A stretch of 64,000 nucleotides of DNA from an uncultured Roseburia sp. Lineage in GTDB: Bacteria; Bacillota; Clostridia; Lachnospirales; Lachnospiraceae. Shown here one piece after another: positions 1 to 8,956 of the stretch. The DNA is taken from the NCBI GenBank assembly GCA_947642555.1, contig CANRSX010000007.1, forward strand, positions 1 to 64,000. Reading direction: 5' to 3'. Position numbers and translations under genes: made by a program. How positions within the stretch are numbered: the first letter of the stretch is position 1; each line of letters opens with the position of its first letter. A model generated the notes under the pieces. That model was not told the origin of the DNA and ran no database searches. It saw only the letters and a program-made list of their open reading frames with translations.

Positions 1-2
1 CA

Positions 3-206
3 CTGGCGATTATGGACCGCAATACGGTTCTGTACATGTGTGACGAGCAGAAGAAGGAGATTGAGGCCAGCAAGAAAGAGATTGAGGAGCTGACAAAGCA
101 GCTGCATTCCGCAGCGGCGGAAAATGAGAGGAAGGATGCTGCCCTTTCGGAAAAAGACGCCCTCATTGCGGCCCTTCAGAAAGAAATCCAGCGTTTAAAC
201 CAGTAA
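3..206 (+). CDS. C-terminal end of a probable Rpn/PD-(D/E)XK nuclease-type protein (5' truncated)
   Basis: The open frame runs in from the left edge, so only the last 67 residues are visible. They begin LAIMDRNTV and continue as a highly charged coiled coil (repeated EIEASKKEIEEL-type heptads) ending at TAA. An 'MDRNT...' segment leading into a Lys/Glu coiled coil is how I remember the tail of Rpn family recombination-promoting nucleases / PD-(D/E)XK transposase-like proteins of Lachnospiraceae. The catalytic domain would lie outside the window, so this is an assignment from the tail alone. The internal ATG at 12 has no convincing ribosome site and is probably not a start. Confidence 0.5.
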   Translation: MAIMDRNTVLYMCDEQKKEIEASKKEIEELTKQLHSAAAENERKDAALSEKDALIAALQKEIQRLNQ

Positions 207-398
207 CCCTTCGTGTCTCCCGCTGACATGCAGCTTTTGGGCGCAAATGTCACAGGCATATGCACTGATTTTTATCCCACAAACAACAGGAAACCGTAGT
301 ATTTTTGTTACAATAAGCTGACGCGCGAAGTGTGGCTGCGTTTGTCTGAAAAAAATCCGAAGGGGGTGAAATCCGTATATGAGACGATATATTATGTC

Positions 399-450
399 TG
401 CATAGCTTTGGCTATTGCAATCATATATCATTGTTATAGCCATTGCTATT
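399..450. promoter_or_regulatory. Two TAGC-N4-GCTA palindromes upstream of the CD3324-like gene
   Basis: Positions 399-420 read TGCATAGC, TTTG, GCTATTGCAA. Positions 437-448 read TAGC, CATT, GCTA. The two half-palindromes sit about 34 bp apart, roughly three helical turns, and end 32 bp before the start codon at 482. The same arrangement recurs at 886-906 before the DUF1062 gene. This is what a dimeric HTH regulator operator looks like; that the CD3324-like protein itself binds here is inference. Confidence 0.5.
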
Positions 451-481
451 CCTGAAAAAATATGATTTTTAGGAGGCGGAC

Positions 482-745
482 ATGGGCTATATAAGAGCAG
501 AAGAAATTCTGCCGGCAGAGGTGATAACGTTAATTCAGCAGTATGTTGACGGAGAAAATATTTATATTCCGCGCAAAACGGCTCACAGAAAAGCCTGGGG
601 GACCGGCACACGGATTAAGCAGGAGCTTTCGCTGCGCAATCAGCAGATTTACGAGGATTATCTTGCGGGGGATGGGACTTCGGAACTGGCCTGTAAATAT
701 TTTCTGTCGGAAAAAAGCATACAGCGTATACTGAGAAATTTTTGA
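482..745 (+). CDS. CD3324 family small DNA-binding protein (Mor-like HTH)
   Basis: The 87-residue protein matches the family I know as CD3324: N-terminal GYIRAEEILP, a central VDGENIYIPRK segment, and a C-terminal helix-turn-helix carrying the near-invariant FLSEKSIQRI recognition helix (about residues 73-83). The family resembles the C-terminal part of Mor/C phage transcription activators and is presumed to bind DNA. The start ATG at 482 follows AGGAGG (471-476) at good spacing. It is monocistronic, bounded downstream by a hairpin terminator. Upstream palindromes suggest autoregulation. No target is known; the shared palindrome before the next gene is the best hint. Confidence 0.8.
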   Translation: MGYIRAEEILPAEVITLIQQYVDGENIYIPRKTAHRKAWGTGTRIKQELSLRNQQIYEDYLAGDGTSELACKYFLSEKSIQRILRNF

Positions 746-750
746 TTAAA

Positions 751-787
751 AGGTGAGCTGATTTCAGAGATCGGCTCATCTTTTTTT
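751..787 (+). terminator. Intrinsic terminator after the CD3324-like gene
   Basis: GGTGAGC at 752-758 pairs with GCTCATC at 774-780 (one G-T wobble), with further GAT/ATC pairing inside the loop, followed immediately by seven T residues. It ends the transcript of the gene that stops at 745. Confidence 0.8.
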
Positions 788-865
788 AGAAAAAAGCGTG
801 AGGTGGCCTGCGCTGCGAAAACGTGATATGTTAAAAACACAAAGAGAGGAAGGAGAACTGCTTTT

Positions 866-892
866 ATGACTACACCTGTTTCTTTTGCATAG
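866..892 (+). CDS. Eight-codon mini-ORF ahead of the DUF1062 gene
   Basis: A strong AAGGAG (850-855) precedes ATG at 866, which opens an eight-codon frame (MTTPVSFA) closed by TAG at 890-892. The stop codon lies inside the TGCATAGC arm of the palindrome at 886-906. It could be a regulatory upstream ORF or the remnant of a decayed gene start. Nothing proves translation. Confidence 0.3.
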   Translation: MTTPVSFA

Positions 893-906
893 CACGGCTA
901 TTGCAA
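886..906. promoter_or_regulatory. Palindrome TGCATAGC-ACG-GCTATTGCAA
   Basis: This near-perfect inverted repeat matches the site at 399-420 in both arms and lies about 65 bp before the DUF1062 start. The shared motif links the two neighbouring genes to one regulator. The assignment as an operator is inference from symmetry and recurrence. Confidence 0.5.
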
Positions 907-970
907 ATACAGAAAAAGAATCGCATGTGATAGCCTGTGCATCGGGATCTGAGAGAAACAGGAGATGCAT

Positions 971-1516
971 ATGAGCTATTTTAAGAAAATTGAATATGAA
1001 ATGATACCGGAAGAATCCTTCCGGGTAATCCGAAAGTGTCCCGGATGCGGCGGAAAGAGACATTTTATCAATACCAATAAGTTCCGTGTCAATGCCAATG
1101 GCAGTAATCTGGATGTCTGGCTGATCTATCAGTGCGAGGAGTGTAAGCATACCCTCAATCTGGCGATCTACGAGCGGCAGAAAGTCGTTTCCATACCAAA
1201 GGAGGAATATCAGCGCTTTTTGGACAATGATGAGCAGCTTGCCGAATGGTATGGAAAAACGATGCAGTTATTTCGGAAAAATAAAGCGGAAATCGATTTT
1301 GCCGGGCTGGAATATGACATGAGGAAAGTGCATGAATCCGCAGAGTACAGCGAGCAGGACGGGAAGGATCTGCCAGGCATCGTTATCGTGATAAAAAATC
1401 CTTATCGCCTGAGATTTCGTCCGGAAAAGCAGATAGCAAAGGCGCTTGGACTGCCCAGAAGCCAGGTGAAGCGTATGCTGGAAAACGGGGAGATCAGCTG
1501 GGAAAATGAGATGTGA
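971..1516 (+). CDS. DUF1062 family zinc-ribbon protein
   Basis: The 181-residue protein carries two Cys-x2-Cys knuckles, CPGC near the N-terminus and CEEC about 30 residues later (in QCEECKHTLN), as in a zinc ribbon. They are followed by the YERQKV and charged helical segments that I associate with DUF1062. The C-terminus (ALGLPRSQVKRMLENGEI) looks like a small helix-turn-helix. Function is unknown; a nucleic-acid-binding role is plausible. I chose ATG 971 over ATG 965 because the AGGAG at 960-964 abuts the first ATG and is properly spaced (6 nt) only for the second. The TAGC/GCTA palindrome upstream suggests control with the CD3324-like gene. Confidence 0.75.
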   Translation: MSYFKKIEYEMIPEESFRVIRKCPGCGGKRHFINTNKFRVNANGSNLDVWLIYQCEECKHTLNLAIYERQKVVSIPKEEYQRFLDNDEQLAEWYGKTMQLFRKNKAEIDFAGLEYDMRKVHESAEYSEQDGKDLPGIVIVIKNPYRLRFRPEKQIAKALGLPRSQVKRMLENGEISWENEM

Positions 1517-1674
1517 ACACAGATGAATCGCGGTGAAAATAACGAAATATCCGACAGAGCTCCAATCAAATATCAAATATCAGAAATAAAAAACAGTAGG
1601 AAAAAGATCCATTTTATGGTATGATAGGATCGATCTGACGGATCAGAAGGATATGGAGAACGGAGGACACGGAT

Positions 1675-2748
1675 ATGAAGTTGACGTACGGCAGCAGTAA
1701 GAAGGGAGACGTGTCGGAGGCATTAAGAAATATTTCGGAGCCTGCGGCGCTGTTTTTTTCTGTTGCGAGCGAGGATATGCTGGAGAGAGCTGCCAGTGAA
1801 ATCGAGAGATTTTTTCCTGGCGTTGCATCGATCGGAGGAGTCGGGCAGGCGTATATCGGAAAAAATTTTTTTGACGCCGGGATTACGGTGATCGCGATGA
1901 AAGAAAACATTAAGGTTGTGGCGGACGTGCTGGAACAGGCGTCCGTCATGCCGGTCAAATATATCAGAAGGCTTGAGAACGCGATAAAGGCAGTGGGCGG
2001 AGAGCGGGGAAAAACGGCGTGCTTTGATATCTGTTCGGCGGGCGCCGACGTCCGCGCCGTCACAACGCTGTCGGATTTTCTCTGCCGGTCAGGGTATGAT
2101 CTGGCGGGGGGCACGAGCAATTCGGCGGCGGTTGCCTGCAACGGAAAAGTCTATCGGGATGCGTGCGCGTTTTTTATCTTTAAAAATCTTAAAGGGAAAA
2201 TAAAATCATATAAGGAGAATATTTACATACATCCGGAAGGAAACGAAAAGCAGTTTATGGTGACGGAGGCGGATCCGAAGGACTACAGGATCCGCACGCT
2301 GGAAAATACGTCCGCCGAGAAAGTGTATACTTCCGAGCTGGGGATCAGCAGGGATAAGATCACGACGCAGACCTTCCGGAACCCGTTTGGGCATGTCTGC
2401 GATTCGGATACCTATATCGTTTCCATCAAGGGGGTCGAGGCGGACGGCAGCATCACGACCTTCCGGCCTGCAAATAAGATGGATTTTCTTACCATACTGA
2501 GTATGGGCGACTACCGCCAGGTGGTGAAGGATACGATTTCGCGGATTAAAAATGATCTCGGCGGAGCGCCGGCCGTGCTTTCCGTCAACTGTCTGTTCCG
2601 GTATATCATGTTTAACGATGAGCATTACTGGGACGATTATCTGGCGGAGATGAGCCGCAGCTTTTCACATGCGGGAATGGTTGGCGTCGGGGAACATTAC
2701 AATACGCAGTTTGTCAATCAGACAATGTGCTGTCTGGCATTTGAGTAG
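1675..2748 (+). CDS. FIST domain sensory protein
   Basis: The 357-residue soluble protein has the FIST_N then FIST_C arrangement. An N-terminal half contains [12 protein letters not shown] and [12 protein letters not shown]-like glycine-rich strands, and a C-terminal half contains NCLFRYIMF and ends in [14 protein letters not shown], the typical FIST_C close. FIST domains are predicted to bind small ligands, perhaps amino acids, in signalling proteins. No signal peptide or membrane helix is seen. It lies 11 bp before a soluble chemotaxis transducer, so the pair is likely a detached sensor and its output module. ATG 1675 follows GGAGGA (1663-1668). A TATGAT (1619-1624) could be the -10. Confidence 0.85.
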   Translation: MKLTYGSSKKGDVSEALRNISEPAALFFSVASEDMLERAASEIERFFPGVASIGGVGQAYIGKNFFDAGITVIAMKENIKVVADVLEQASVMPVKYIRRLENAIKAVGGERGKTACFDICSAGADVRAVTTLSDFLCRSGYDLAGGTSNSAAVACNGKVYRDACAFFIFKNLKGKIKSYKENIYIHPEGNEKQFMVTEADPKDYRIRTLENTSAEKVYTSELGISRDKITTQTFRNPFGHVCDSDTYIVSIKGVEADGSITTFRPANKMDFLTILSMGDYRQVVKDTISRIKNDLGGAPAVLSVNCLFRYIMFNDEHYWDDYLAEMSRSFSHAGMVGVGEHYNTQFVNQTMCCLAFE

Positions 2749-2759
2749 GGGGAGAAGAC

Positions 2760-3719
2760 GTGTTTAAATTATTTGGAAACGCCGAAAAGAAAGAGACGGA
2801 GTATAATGCGGTATCCTTCCGGGCAGCGGAGCGTACCGTGGAATCTGACAGGCATCCTCTGGATTATGCGCTCAGCAGCGCTTACCGGATTGTGAATGAG
2901 CTGGCGGAGGATGTCTTTCTGACGACACAGAAGATGCGTTATGCGACAGAACGGCTCTCCGGGTTAAAGGAAGATATGATCGGACCGCAGGGGGAAGTGA
3001 GCGCGCTGGAGGAGGGCTTTCTTGATATCACGGCGGCAGCAGACCACTTTACAGATGTAGAGGCTGAGATTGATGCGTCCGTCTCGGAGGCGCAGAAGCA
3101 GATGGAGCAGCTGAAACAGGATTCCGGCGCTCTGCAGGAAAATTTTAAAAATATGTCCAGGACGTTTGAGCTGCTCCAGGAGGCGCTGGAAAAGATCGGA
3201 AACAGCCTTGCGGGGATCAAGCGGGTGGCGGATCAGACCAATCTGCTTGCGCTGAACGCGAGTATCGAGGCGGCCAGAGCCGGTGAACACGGGAGAGGCT
3301 TTGCGGTTGTCGCAGAGGAGGTCGGGGAGCTCGCAAAGTCGAGCCGGGATATGGTCGAGGACATCCGCAAAAATATCAAAGAGGTGGAGAGCCAGAGCGA
3401 TGAGCTGAATAAATTTATTCAGTCTTCCGACGAAGCGGTGCTCTGCAATATCAAAAGCATCGAGCAGACGGACCGGTATTTTGACGATGTGAAAAGAAGC
3501 GCATCCGGTACGGCGGAGGTGCGGGAGGCAATCGAAGGCGCGGTGGAGCGGAACCGTGCCAATGTGAAAACCGTTCAGGATTCCCTCGCCGGTACCGCTG
3601 AGATCTACAGCGATATCATTGACCGGATGGATATTGACGATAGCAAAAAGGGCGTGCTGATCGAATCGTTCCAGAATATGATCGAACAGGCGATCGCCAT
3701 GGTAAAGGAGCTTCCCTGA
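2760..3719 (+). CDS. Soluble methyl-accepting chemotaxis-type transducer
   Basis: The 319-residue protein has the conserved MCP hairpin tip: [20 protein letters not shown] (about residues 156-175), then [20 protein letters not shown]. Long heptad-repeat helices flank it. There are no membrane segments and no obvious ligand domain, so it must receive its signal from a partner; the FIST protein immediately upstream is the obvious candidate. The start is GTG 2760, supported by GGGGGAGAA (2748-2756). Its stop overlaps the next open frame. Whether it controls motility or another output (for example c-di-GMP or development) cannot be told here; no che genes are nearby. Confidence 0.85.
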   Translation: MFKLFGNAEKKETEYNAVSFRAAERTVESDRHPLDYALSSAYRIVNELAEDVFLTTQKMRYATERLSGLKEDMIGPQGEVSALEEGFLDITAAADHFTDVEAEIDASVSEAQKQMEQLKQDSGALQENFKNMSRTFELLQEALEKIGNSLAGIKRVADQTNLLALNASIEAARAGEHGRGFAVVAEEVGELAKSSRDMVEDIRKNIKEVESQSDELNKFIQSSDEAVLCNIKSIEQTDRYFDDVKRSASGTAEVREAIEGAVERNRANVKTVQDSLAGTAEIYSDIIDRMDIDDSKKGVLIESFQNMIEQAIAMVKELP

Positions 3720-3766
3720 TGACGGTTCGGGGGGATTCTGGCGGGCGTCTTTGTCTGGAGGAAGCA

Positions 3767-4999
3767 GTGACGGGGATGGGACGAAACCTGCGAAAACGGG
3801 CGGGGATAATCTGCGGCGTTCTGTGTGTGACGGCACTCTGTCTCTGCGGCTGCGGGGAACAGGGGCCGCCGGAGGCGACAGTCGGTGGAACCATGCCGGA
3901 AGCCGGGGAGGATGCCGGGCGTACCTCTGAGGCGGCGGAAGAGCCGTCCGGAGCAGATGAGATCACGACGCAGGACAGTGAGGAAACGGGCGGCCGCATG
4001 GAAGTAACCTTCCTTGACGTCGGCCAGGGAAATGCCGTGCTGGTGGAATGCGACGGCCTGTATCTGCTGGTGGACGGCGGCGACAGAGAATATTCTTCGT
4101 TTGTCGTAAGCTCTCTGAAACAGGAGGGTGTGACGGAGCTGGACTATGTGATTGCATCTCACTATGACGCGGATCATTTAAGCGGCATAGTCGGCGTGCT
4201 CAACGCTTTTCCCTGTGATCAGGTGCTTGCGCCGGAGTATGTCGCGGACACAAAGATCTATCAGTCCTTCTGCGATGTGATCACGGAGCGTGAGATTCCG
4301 CTCGTGTACCCCATGATGGGGGACAGCTATCGGCTGGGAGATGCCGAGTTTACAATTGTCTGCCCGGATGCGTATGATTACACGGAGGATAATGACAATT
4401 CCATCGGGATCCGGCTGGTGTACGGGGAGAACAGCTTTCTGATCTGCGGGGACGCCGGGGAGGAGGTGGAGGAGGTGATGCGAATCAGCGGCCTTGCCAT
4501 AGAATCCGACGTGTATCTTGCGAACCACCACGGGAGCGGCACATCTTCTTCGGAGAAATTTATGCGGGCGGTGGATCCTGACGCCGTGGTGATCAGCGCG
4601 GGTGCGGACAATTCTTACGGGCATCCCTCCGCGCGGGTGATGGAGGAGATCCGTGCGTCCGGCGCGGCGCTCTACCGCACGGATCTGCAGGGGACGCTGA
4701 CCGCGGTGAGCGACGGGAGTGTGATCACCTGGAATACGGATCCTTCGCAGGATTACCGGGACGGGGATGCTGTGGCGGCGGATATGGCGTCCGCGGGCTC
4801 AGGGGAGAGACCGGCAGACGCATCGGGCGAAGCGCCCGGTGAAAATGTATATATATTAAATCAGAATTCAAGAAAATTCCACCTGCCGTCCTGCGGGAGC
4901 GCAGAGGATATTCTTCCCGAAAACCGGGCGGAATTTACCGGAACCAGGCAGGAGCTGATCGATGCGGGCTATGATCCGTGTAAGCGATGCGACCCGTGA
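3767..4999 (+). CDS. Secreted ComEC-like metallo-beta-lactamase-fold lipoprotein
   Basis: A lipoprotein signal (charged RKR, then a hydrophobic run ending LCLCGC) leads into an acidic linker and an MBL domain. The domain shows the ComEC/Rec2-type signatures FLDVGQGNAVLVE, the metal-binding SHYDADHLSG, CGDAGEEVE and NHHGSGTSSS. The tail (about the last 50 residues) is the small Cys/His module with FHLPSCGSAEDI and YDPCKRCDP, common at the end of such extracellular nucleases. The role is probably cell-surface phosphodiesterase or DNase activity. The ribosome site GGAGGA (3757-3762) favours GTG 3767 or ATG 3776 over the earliest in-frame ATG at 3719. It is translationally close to the MCP gene. 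Confidence 0.8.
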   Translation: MTGMGRNLRKRAGIICGVLCVTALCLCGCGEQGPPEATVGGTMPEAGEDAGRTSEAAEEPSGADEITTQDSEETGGRMEVTFLDVGQGNAVLVECDGLYLLVDGGDREYSSFVVSSLKQEGVTELDYVIASHYDADHLSGIVGVLNAFPCDQVLAPEYVADTKIYQSFCDVITEREIPLVYPMMGDSYRLGDAEFTIVCPDAYDYTEDNDNSIGIRLVYGENSFLICGDAGEEVEEVMRISGLAIESDVYLANHHGSGTSSSEKFMRAVDPDAVVISAGADNSYGHPSARVMEEIRASGAALYRTDLQGTLTAVSDGSVITWNTDPSQDYRDGDAVAADMASAGSGERPADASGEAPGENVYILNQNSRKFHLPSCGSAEDILPENRAEFTGTRQELIDAGYDPCKRCDP

Positions 5000-5105
5000 G
5001 TGCCGTGTGCAGAATGTACTCGTTTGGATGAGCTTGATTTCTTTGTTTTTTTTCAGGGACGGATGAAAAGTTAAGTTATGATTTTAAAACACAGGGGATT
5101 TTAAA

Positions 5106-5885
5106 ATGGAAAGACGGATCTTTTTGGATAAAGTTGGAAACTGCCGTGATCTGGGCGGGATAAGGACAGAGGATGGTCGCCGGATCCGGCCGCGGATGCT
5201 GATCCGTTCCGCGAATCTTGCGGCAGCGGCAGCGGCGGATGTGCAGAAGCTCTGCAAAGAATACGGGCTTCGCGCGGTCGTGGATCTTCGGACAGACCGG
5301 GAGAGGGCGCAGTGTCCCGATGTACAGATGGAACAGGTGGCACACCATGCGGTTCCGATTTTTGATGATGCCGTGTTTGGAATTTCTCATGAGAAGGAAA
5401 TGAAGGAACGGCAGGCAGAGGCGCTGATCCCGCCGTTAGAAGGACTTTATCAGATGATGATGTCAGAGGAGAGCTGCCGGAAGAATCTGGGGGAGGCCGT
5501 GCGGATTGTGATGGAGCATCCGGCGGATCAGGGCAGTATTCTGTGGCACTGCACAGAGGGAAAGGACCGGTGCGGGCTTGTCACAGCGATGCTGCTGACG
5601 GCGCTGTCGGTGAGCCGGGAGCAGATTGTTGAGGATTATCTTATTACAAATGAAGCGAACGGGCCGAAGGCGGAAGCGATGTACCAGAAGCTTCTGGCAT
5701 CGGGCAGGGGCGAGACGGTGGCGCTGTCGGTGAGGGAGGCGTATCTCGCAAAGCGGGAATACATAGAAACGGCATTTTCCGTGATCGATACGCAGTATCA
5801 GGGCGCAGAGCGCTATATCAGGGAAGGGCTCGGCATTCCGGATGTGTGTGTGCGCCGCTTCCGGGAACGGGTACTCGAAGAATAG
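5106..5885 (+). CDS. Tyrosine-protein phosphatase (Y_phosphatase3 / PtpB-like)
   Basis: The 259-residue protein has the family N-terminus NCRDLGGI, the DLRTDRER segment, and the catalytic P-loop HCTEGKDRCG (Cys near residue 149; CX5R), which mark the atypical dual-specificity or lipid/tyrosine phosphatases of bacteria. It probably dephosphorylates phosphotyrosine or phosphoinositides; the substrate is unknown. ATG 5106 follows AGGGGAT (5094-5100). It stands alone between the MBL lipoprotein and a convergent NTP pyrophosphatase gene that ends 18 bp away. Confidence 0.85.
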   Translation: MERRIFLDKVGNCRDLGGIRTEDGRRIRPRMLIRSANLAAAAAADVQKLCKEYGLRAVVDLRTDRERAQCPDVQMEQVAHHAVPIFDDAVFGISHEKEMKERQAEALIPPLEGLYQMMMSEESCRKNLGEAVRIVMEHPADQGSILWHCTEGKDRCGLVTAMLLTALSVSREQIVEDYLITNEANGPKAEAMYQKLLASGRGETVALSVREAYLAKREYIETAFSVIDTQYQGAERYIREGLGIPDVCVRRFRERVLEE

Positions 5886-5903
5886 GGGAGCGGCCGGGCT
5901 GTC

Positions 5904-6542
5904 TTAGCGGCAGCCCAGCGCATCCTTTAAAAAGGCGACCAGACGCTGCCGGTACGCGCCGGTAAATATGTTTTCGACTGTGGCATCGTAACGGTGTTTG
6001 CCGGAGTCGGTAAAAAAGGTCAGGGTATCCCGGTTTCTGGAGATCGAGTCTAACGGCCAGCCGGGGCGGCGCTGTCCGGACGGCGTGTCCACCATATAAA
6101 ACGCGCTGGCTCTGGTGGCTTCGCTGTCTTCCATGAAGGAACGGACCCGGCCCTGGTTCCATACGGCGATGCCGTCCAGGTAATAAGCCGTAACCTGCCC
6201 GCCGAGGGAGTGAACCAGCCCGGAATAATAGGCGAGCATCTCATCGTCATCCATGCGCGGCCTGCCGCCCGGGGTCCGGACCTGTAAGCCCGGCTGCCTG
6301 GGATCATCCGGCGGAAGGCTGTCAAAATACAGGCCGGAATCATTGCAGATGACGCGGTCGCAGTACCGGCCGTAGAAAGCTGCCTTTATGACGGCATTTT
6401 CCTCGGGGGTGCTGCCGGATTCCTCCGGTTCCGCGGTGATCTTAAGATCCTGAAGGGTATAAAAGGTGATGCCGCAGCCGTTAAGCAGTTCGGAAAACCG
6501 TCTGGCCTTCGAGGGATTTGTGGTTCCAAGCAGTACGTCCAT
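5904..6542 (-). CDS. Non-canonical purine NTP pyrophosphatase (RdgB/HAM1 family)
   Basis: The N-terminus MDVLLGTTNPSKARRF is the family nucleotide-binding motif ((G/A)(T/S)xNxxK), and PEESGSTPEENAVIKA with CNDSGLYFD are the two other signatures. It hydrolyses ITP, XTP or dITP to monophosphates and so keeps them out of nucleic acids. At 212 residues it is family-sized. I chose ATG 6542 because the motif begins there and AGGAGGT lies just upstream on the minus strand; the longer open frame to 6647 adds an unrelated leader. Some core positions differ from typical RdgB (LPPDDPRQPGLQVRTPGG in place of the usual PGxxS region), so substrate range may be altered. Confidence 0.8.
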   Translation of the reverse strand: MDVLLGTTNPSKARRFSELLNGCGITFYTLQDLKITAEPEESGSTPEENAVIKAAFYGRYCDRVICNDSGLYFDSLPPDDPRQPGLQVRTPGGRPRMDDDEMLAYYSGLVHSLGGQVTAYYLDGIAVWNQGRVRSFMEDSEATRASAFYMVDTPSGQRRPGWPLDSISRNRDTLTFFTDSGKHRYDATVENIFTGAYRQRLVAFLKDALGCR

Positions 6543-6694
6543 AAAACATACCTCCTGTTGTAAAAGTAAAGATTGTATGCCTGCCCAAACTGTGCTATCA
6601 TGAGCGGAAGATGAGGAGCGGCCGGGTATTCTGCTGTCAGTATACATCAGGGTGCCTGATACTGCAAGTGTCTTTTGAAAAAAGGAGAAAAATT

Positions 6695-7750
6695 ATGTTA
6701 CGATTTAACAGTGATTACACGGAAGGATGCCACCCGGCGATTCTGGAACGGCTCGCGGAGACCAACATGGAGCAGACGCCGGGGTACGGCGAGGATGATT
6801 ACTGCGCGAGGGCGGCGGCAAAAATCCGTGAGGCCTGCGGGGCGCCGGACGCGGCGGTGCATTTTCTGGTCGGCGGGACACAGACCAACGTGACGGTGAT
6901 CTCCGCGGCGTTACGGCATTATCAGGGTGTGATCACGGCGGAGAGCGGCCATATCCATATCCACGAGACCGGTGCGGTGGAAGCCTGCGGTCACAAGTGC
7001 CTTGCGCTTAAAAGCGAGGACGGGAAGCTGACCGCGGAGCAGGTCGCGGCTTACACCGACGCGCATTTTGCGGATGAGAGCTTTGAGCATATGGTACAGC
7101 CGAAGATGGTGTACATCTCGAACCCGACGGAGCTTGGCACGATTTACCGGAAAGAGGAGCTTGCCGCGTTAAGCCGCGTGTGTCGCGAGCGGGGACTGTA
7201 CCTGTTTCTGGACGGCGCGCGCTTAGGGTACGGACTTGCCTGCCGGGAGAACGACCTTACCCTTCCCGATCTCGCACGGCTGACAGACGTCTTCTACATC
7301 GGCGGGACAAAGGTGGGAGCGCTGTTCGGCGAAGCGGTGGTGATTGTGAACGAAAAGCTAAAAGAGGATTTCCGCTATCACATCAAGCAGCGCGGCGGTA
7401 TGCTGGCGAAAGGGCGGCTGCTCGGCATCCAGTTTCTCACCCTGTTTGAGGAAAATCGCTATTTTGAGATTTCAGCACATGCGGCCAGACTGGCAGAGAA
7501 GTTAAAAGACGAATTAATAAATTTAAACGTTTCGTTCCTGATCGAATCGCCGACGAACCAGCAGTTTCCGATCCTGCAGGATGCAGTGCTTGAAGGGCTG
7601 CGGGAGAAGTTTGCGTTTACTTATCAGGCGCGTGTGGACGAGACGCACAGCGCGGTGCGCTTCTGCACCAGCTGGGCGACAGAGGAGGAGCATGTCGACC
7701 GGCTGATCGCGGAGATCGGAAGGCTCATGGCGCGTCACCTGGGAGAGTGA
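6695..7750 (+). CDS. Low-specificity L-threonine aldolase family PLP enzyme
   Basis: The 351-residue protein is a fold-type I PLP enzyme of the threonine aldolase/beta-eliminating lyase family. It starts LRFNSDYTEGCHPAI, has FLVGGTQTNVTVI (phosphate binding), SGHIHIHETGA, the Asp-bearing YLFLDGARLGYGLA, and the Schiff-base Lys in FYIGGTKVGALFGEA. It would cleave L-threonine or allo-threonine to glycine and acetaldehyde. ATG 6695 has AAGGAG at 6683-6688; the longer frame from 6611 is not supported. The asparaginase gene follows after 36 bp, so the two may share a transcript for amino-acid catabolism. Confidence 0.88.
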   Translation: MLRFNSDYTEGCHPAILERLAETNMEQTPGYGEDDYCARAAAKIREACGAPDAAVHFLVGGTQTNVTVISAALRHYQGVITAESGHIHIHETGAVEACGHKCLALKSEDGKLTAEQVAAYTDAHFADESFEHMVQPKMVYISNPTELGTIYRKEELAALSRVCRERGLYLFLDGARLGYGLACRENDLTLPDLARLTDVFYIGGTKVGALFGEAVVIVNEKLKEDFRYHIKQRGGMLAKGRLLGIQFLTLFEENRYFEISAHAARLAEKLKDELINLNVSFLIESPTNQQFPILQDAVLEGLREKFAFTYQARVDETHSAVRFCTSWATEEEHVDRLIAEIGRLMARHLGE

Positions 7751-7786
7751 AAGACTGCCGCATCAGGGCGGCGGAACGGAGGAAGT

Positions 7787-8809
7787 ATGGCACAGAAAAA
7801 ACGGATCCTTCTGCTTGCGACCGGCGGAACAATCGCGTCGAGGCGCTCGGAGAGCGGACTGCGCCCGCAGATCACGCCGGAGGAGCTGCTCAATTATATT
7901 CCGCAGGCAAGAGAATTCTGCGAATTGGAAGCGATTCAGCTTCTGAATATCGACAGCTCAAACATGGAGCCCGGACACTGGAAACAGATGGTGCGCGCCG
8001 TGCGGGAGCATTACGAAGCATACGACGGCTTTGTGATCGCCCATGGGACGGATACGATGGCCTACACGGCGGCGGCGCTTTCCTATATGATTCAGAACTC
8101 CGCAAAGCCGGTCGTCATCACCGGGGCGCAGAAGCCGATTGACCTTGAGAATACGGACGCGCGCATCAATCTGCTCGACAGCATCCGCTACGCGGCGGAC
8201 GACGGCTCCCAGGGGGTGCAGCTTGTGTTTGACGGGAAGGTGATCGCCGGGACCAGGGCGAAAAAAGTGCGGTCAAAAAGCTACAACGCGTTTTCCAGCA
8301 TTGATTTTCCCTGCCTTGCGACGATACAGGACGGGAATATCATGCGCTACCTGCCGATGATTCCTTTTACGGAGGAGGTCCGGTTTTATGAGTCGCTCGA
8401 CGAGAAGATTTTTCTGCTGAAGCTCATCCCGGGGATCCGTCCCGATCTGCTTGCCGCCATATTTGAACAGTATGACTGTATCATTGTGGAGAGCTTCGGC
8501 GTGGGGGGAATGCCGGCGTCGATCGCGGATGACTTTTACCGCCTCTGCCGGAAATACCCCGGCAAACCGGTCGTCATGGCAACGCAGGTCGCGCATGAGG
8601 GGAGCGATATGACCGTCTATGAGGTGGGGCATGATATGAAGGAATACTGCCGTTTCTTAGAGTCGTACGACATGACGCTCGAGTCGGTGATCGCGAAGCT
8701 GATGTGGATTCTCGGCAATGATGCGGTTTCCGGGGCAAAGATAGAAGAACTGTTTTATAAGAAAATAAATTATGATATAATTTTTGAAGGAACAGGACGC
8801 GCAGACTGA
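7787..8809 (+). CDS. ansA: Type I L-asparaginase
   Basis: The 340-residue protein has both asparaginase signatures: LLATGGTIAS near the N-terminus (first catalytic Thr) and AHGTDTMAYTA around residue 85 (second Thr and Asp), with the catalytic Lys in ITGAQKPI. No signal peptide is seen, consistent with the cytoplasmic type I enzyme (AnsA) that converts asparagine to aspartate and ammonia. CGGAGGAAG precedes ATG 7787. It probably forms an operon with the threonine aldolase gene upstream. Confidence 0.92.
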   Translation: MAQKKRILLLATGGTIASRRSESGLRPQITPEELLNYIPQAREFCELEAIQLLNIDSSNMEPGHWKQMVRAVREHYEAYDGFVIAHGTDTMAYTAAALSYMIQNSAKPVVITGAQKPIDLENTDARINLLDSIRYAADDGSQGVQLVFDGKVIAGTRAKKVRSKSYNAFSSIDFPCLATIQDGNIMRYLPMIPFTEEVRFYESLDEKIFLLKLIPGIRPDLLAAIFEQYDCIIVESFGVGGMPASIADDFYRLCRKYPGKPVVMATQVAHEGSDMTVYEVGHDMKEYCRFLESYDMTLESVIAKLMWILGNDAVSGAKIEELFYKKINYDIIFEGTGRAD

Positions 8810-8956
8810 CCGGAGTGGGGAGGAGGGCGGCCAGAGACGGATGTACAAAAATCAGACCGGAAATTGTAAAAATTGTCCTGTCCATTTTTCGAAAAAAACG
8901 GTATGATAAATATGACGTAATCAGTCGTCAGATAAGAGGAAAAGGGGGAAACGTAC

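Noticed and set aside
2964-3836. 290-codon minus-strand frame over the chemotaxis transducer
   Set aside because: The plus strand encodes the full MCP signalling hairpin; this is its complement.
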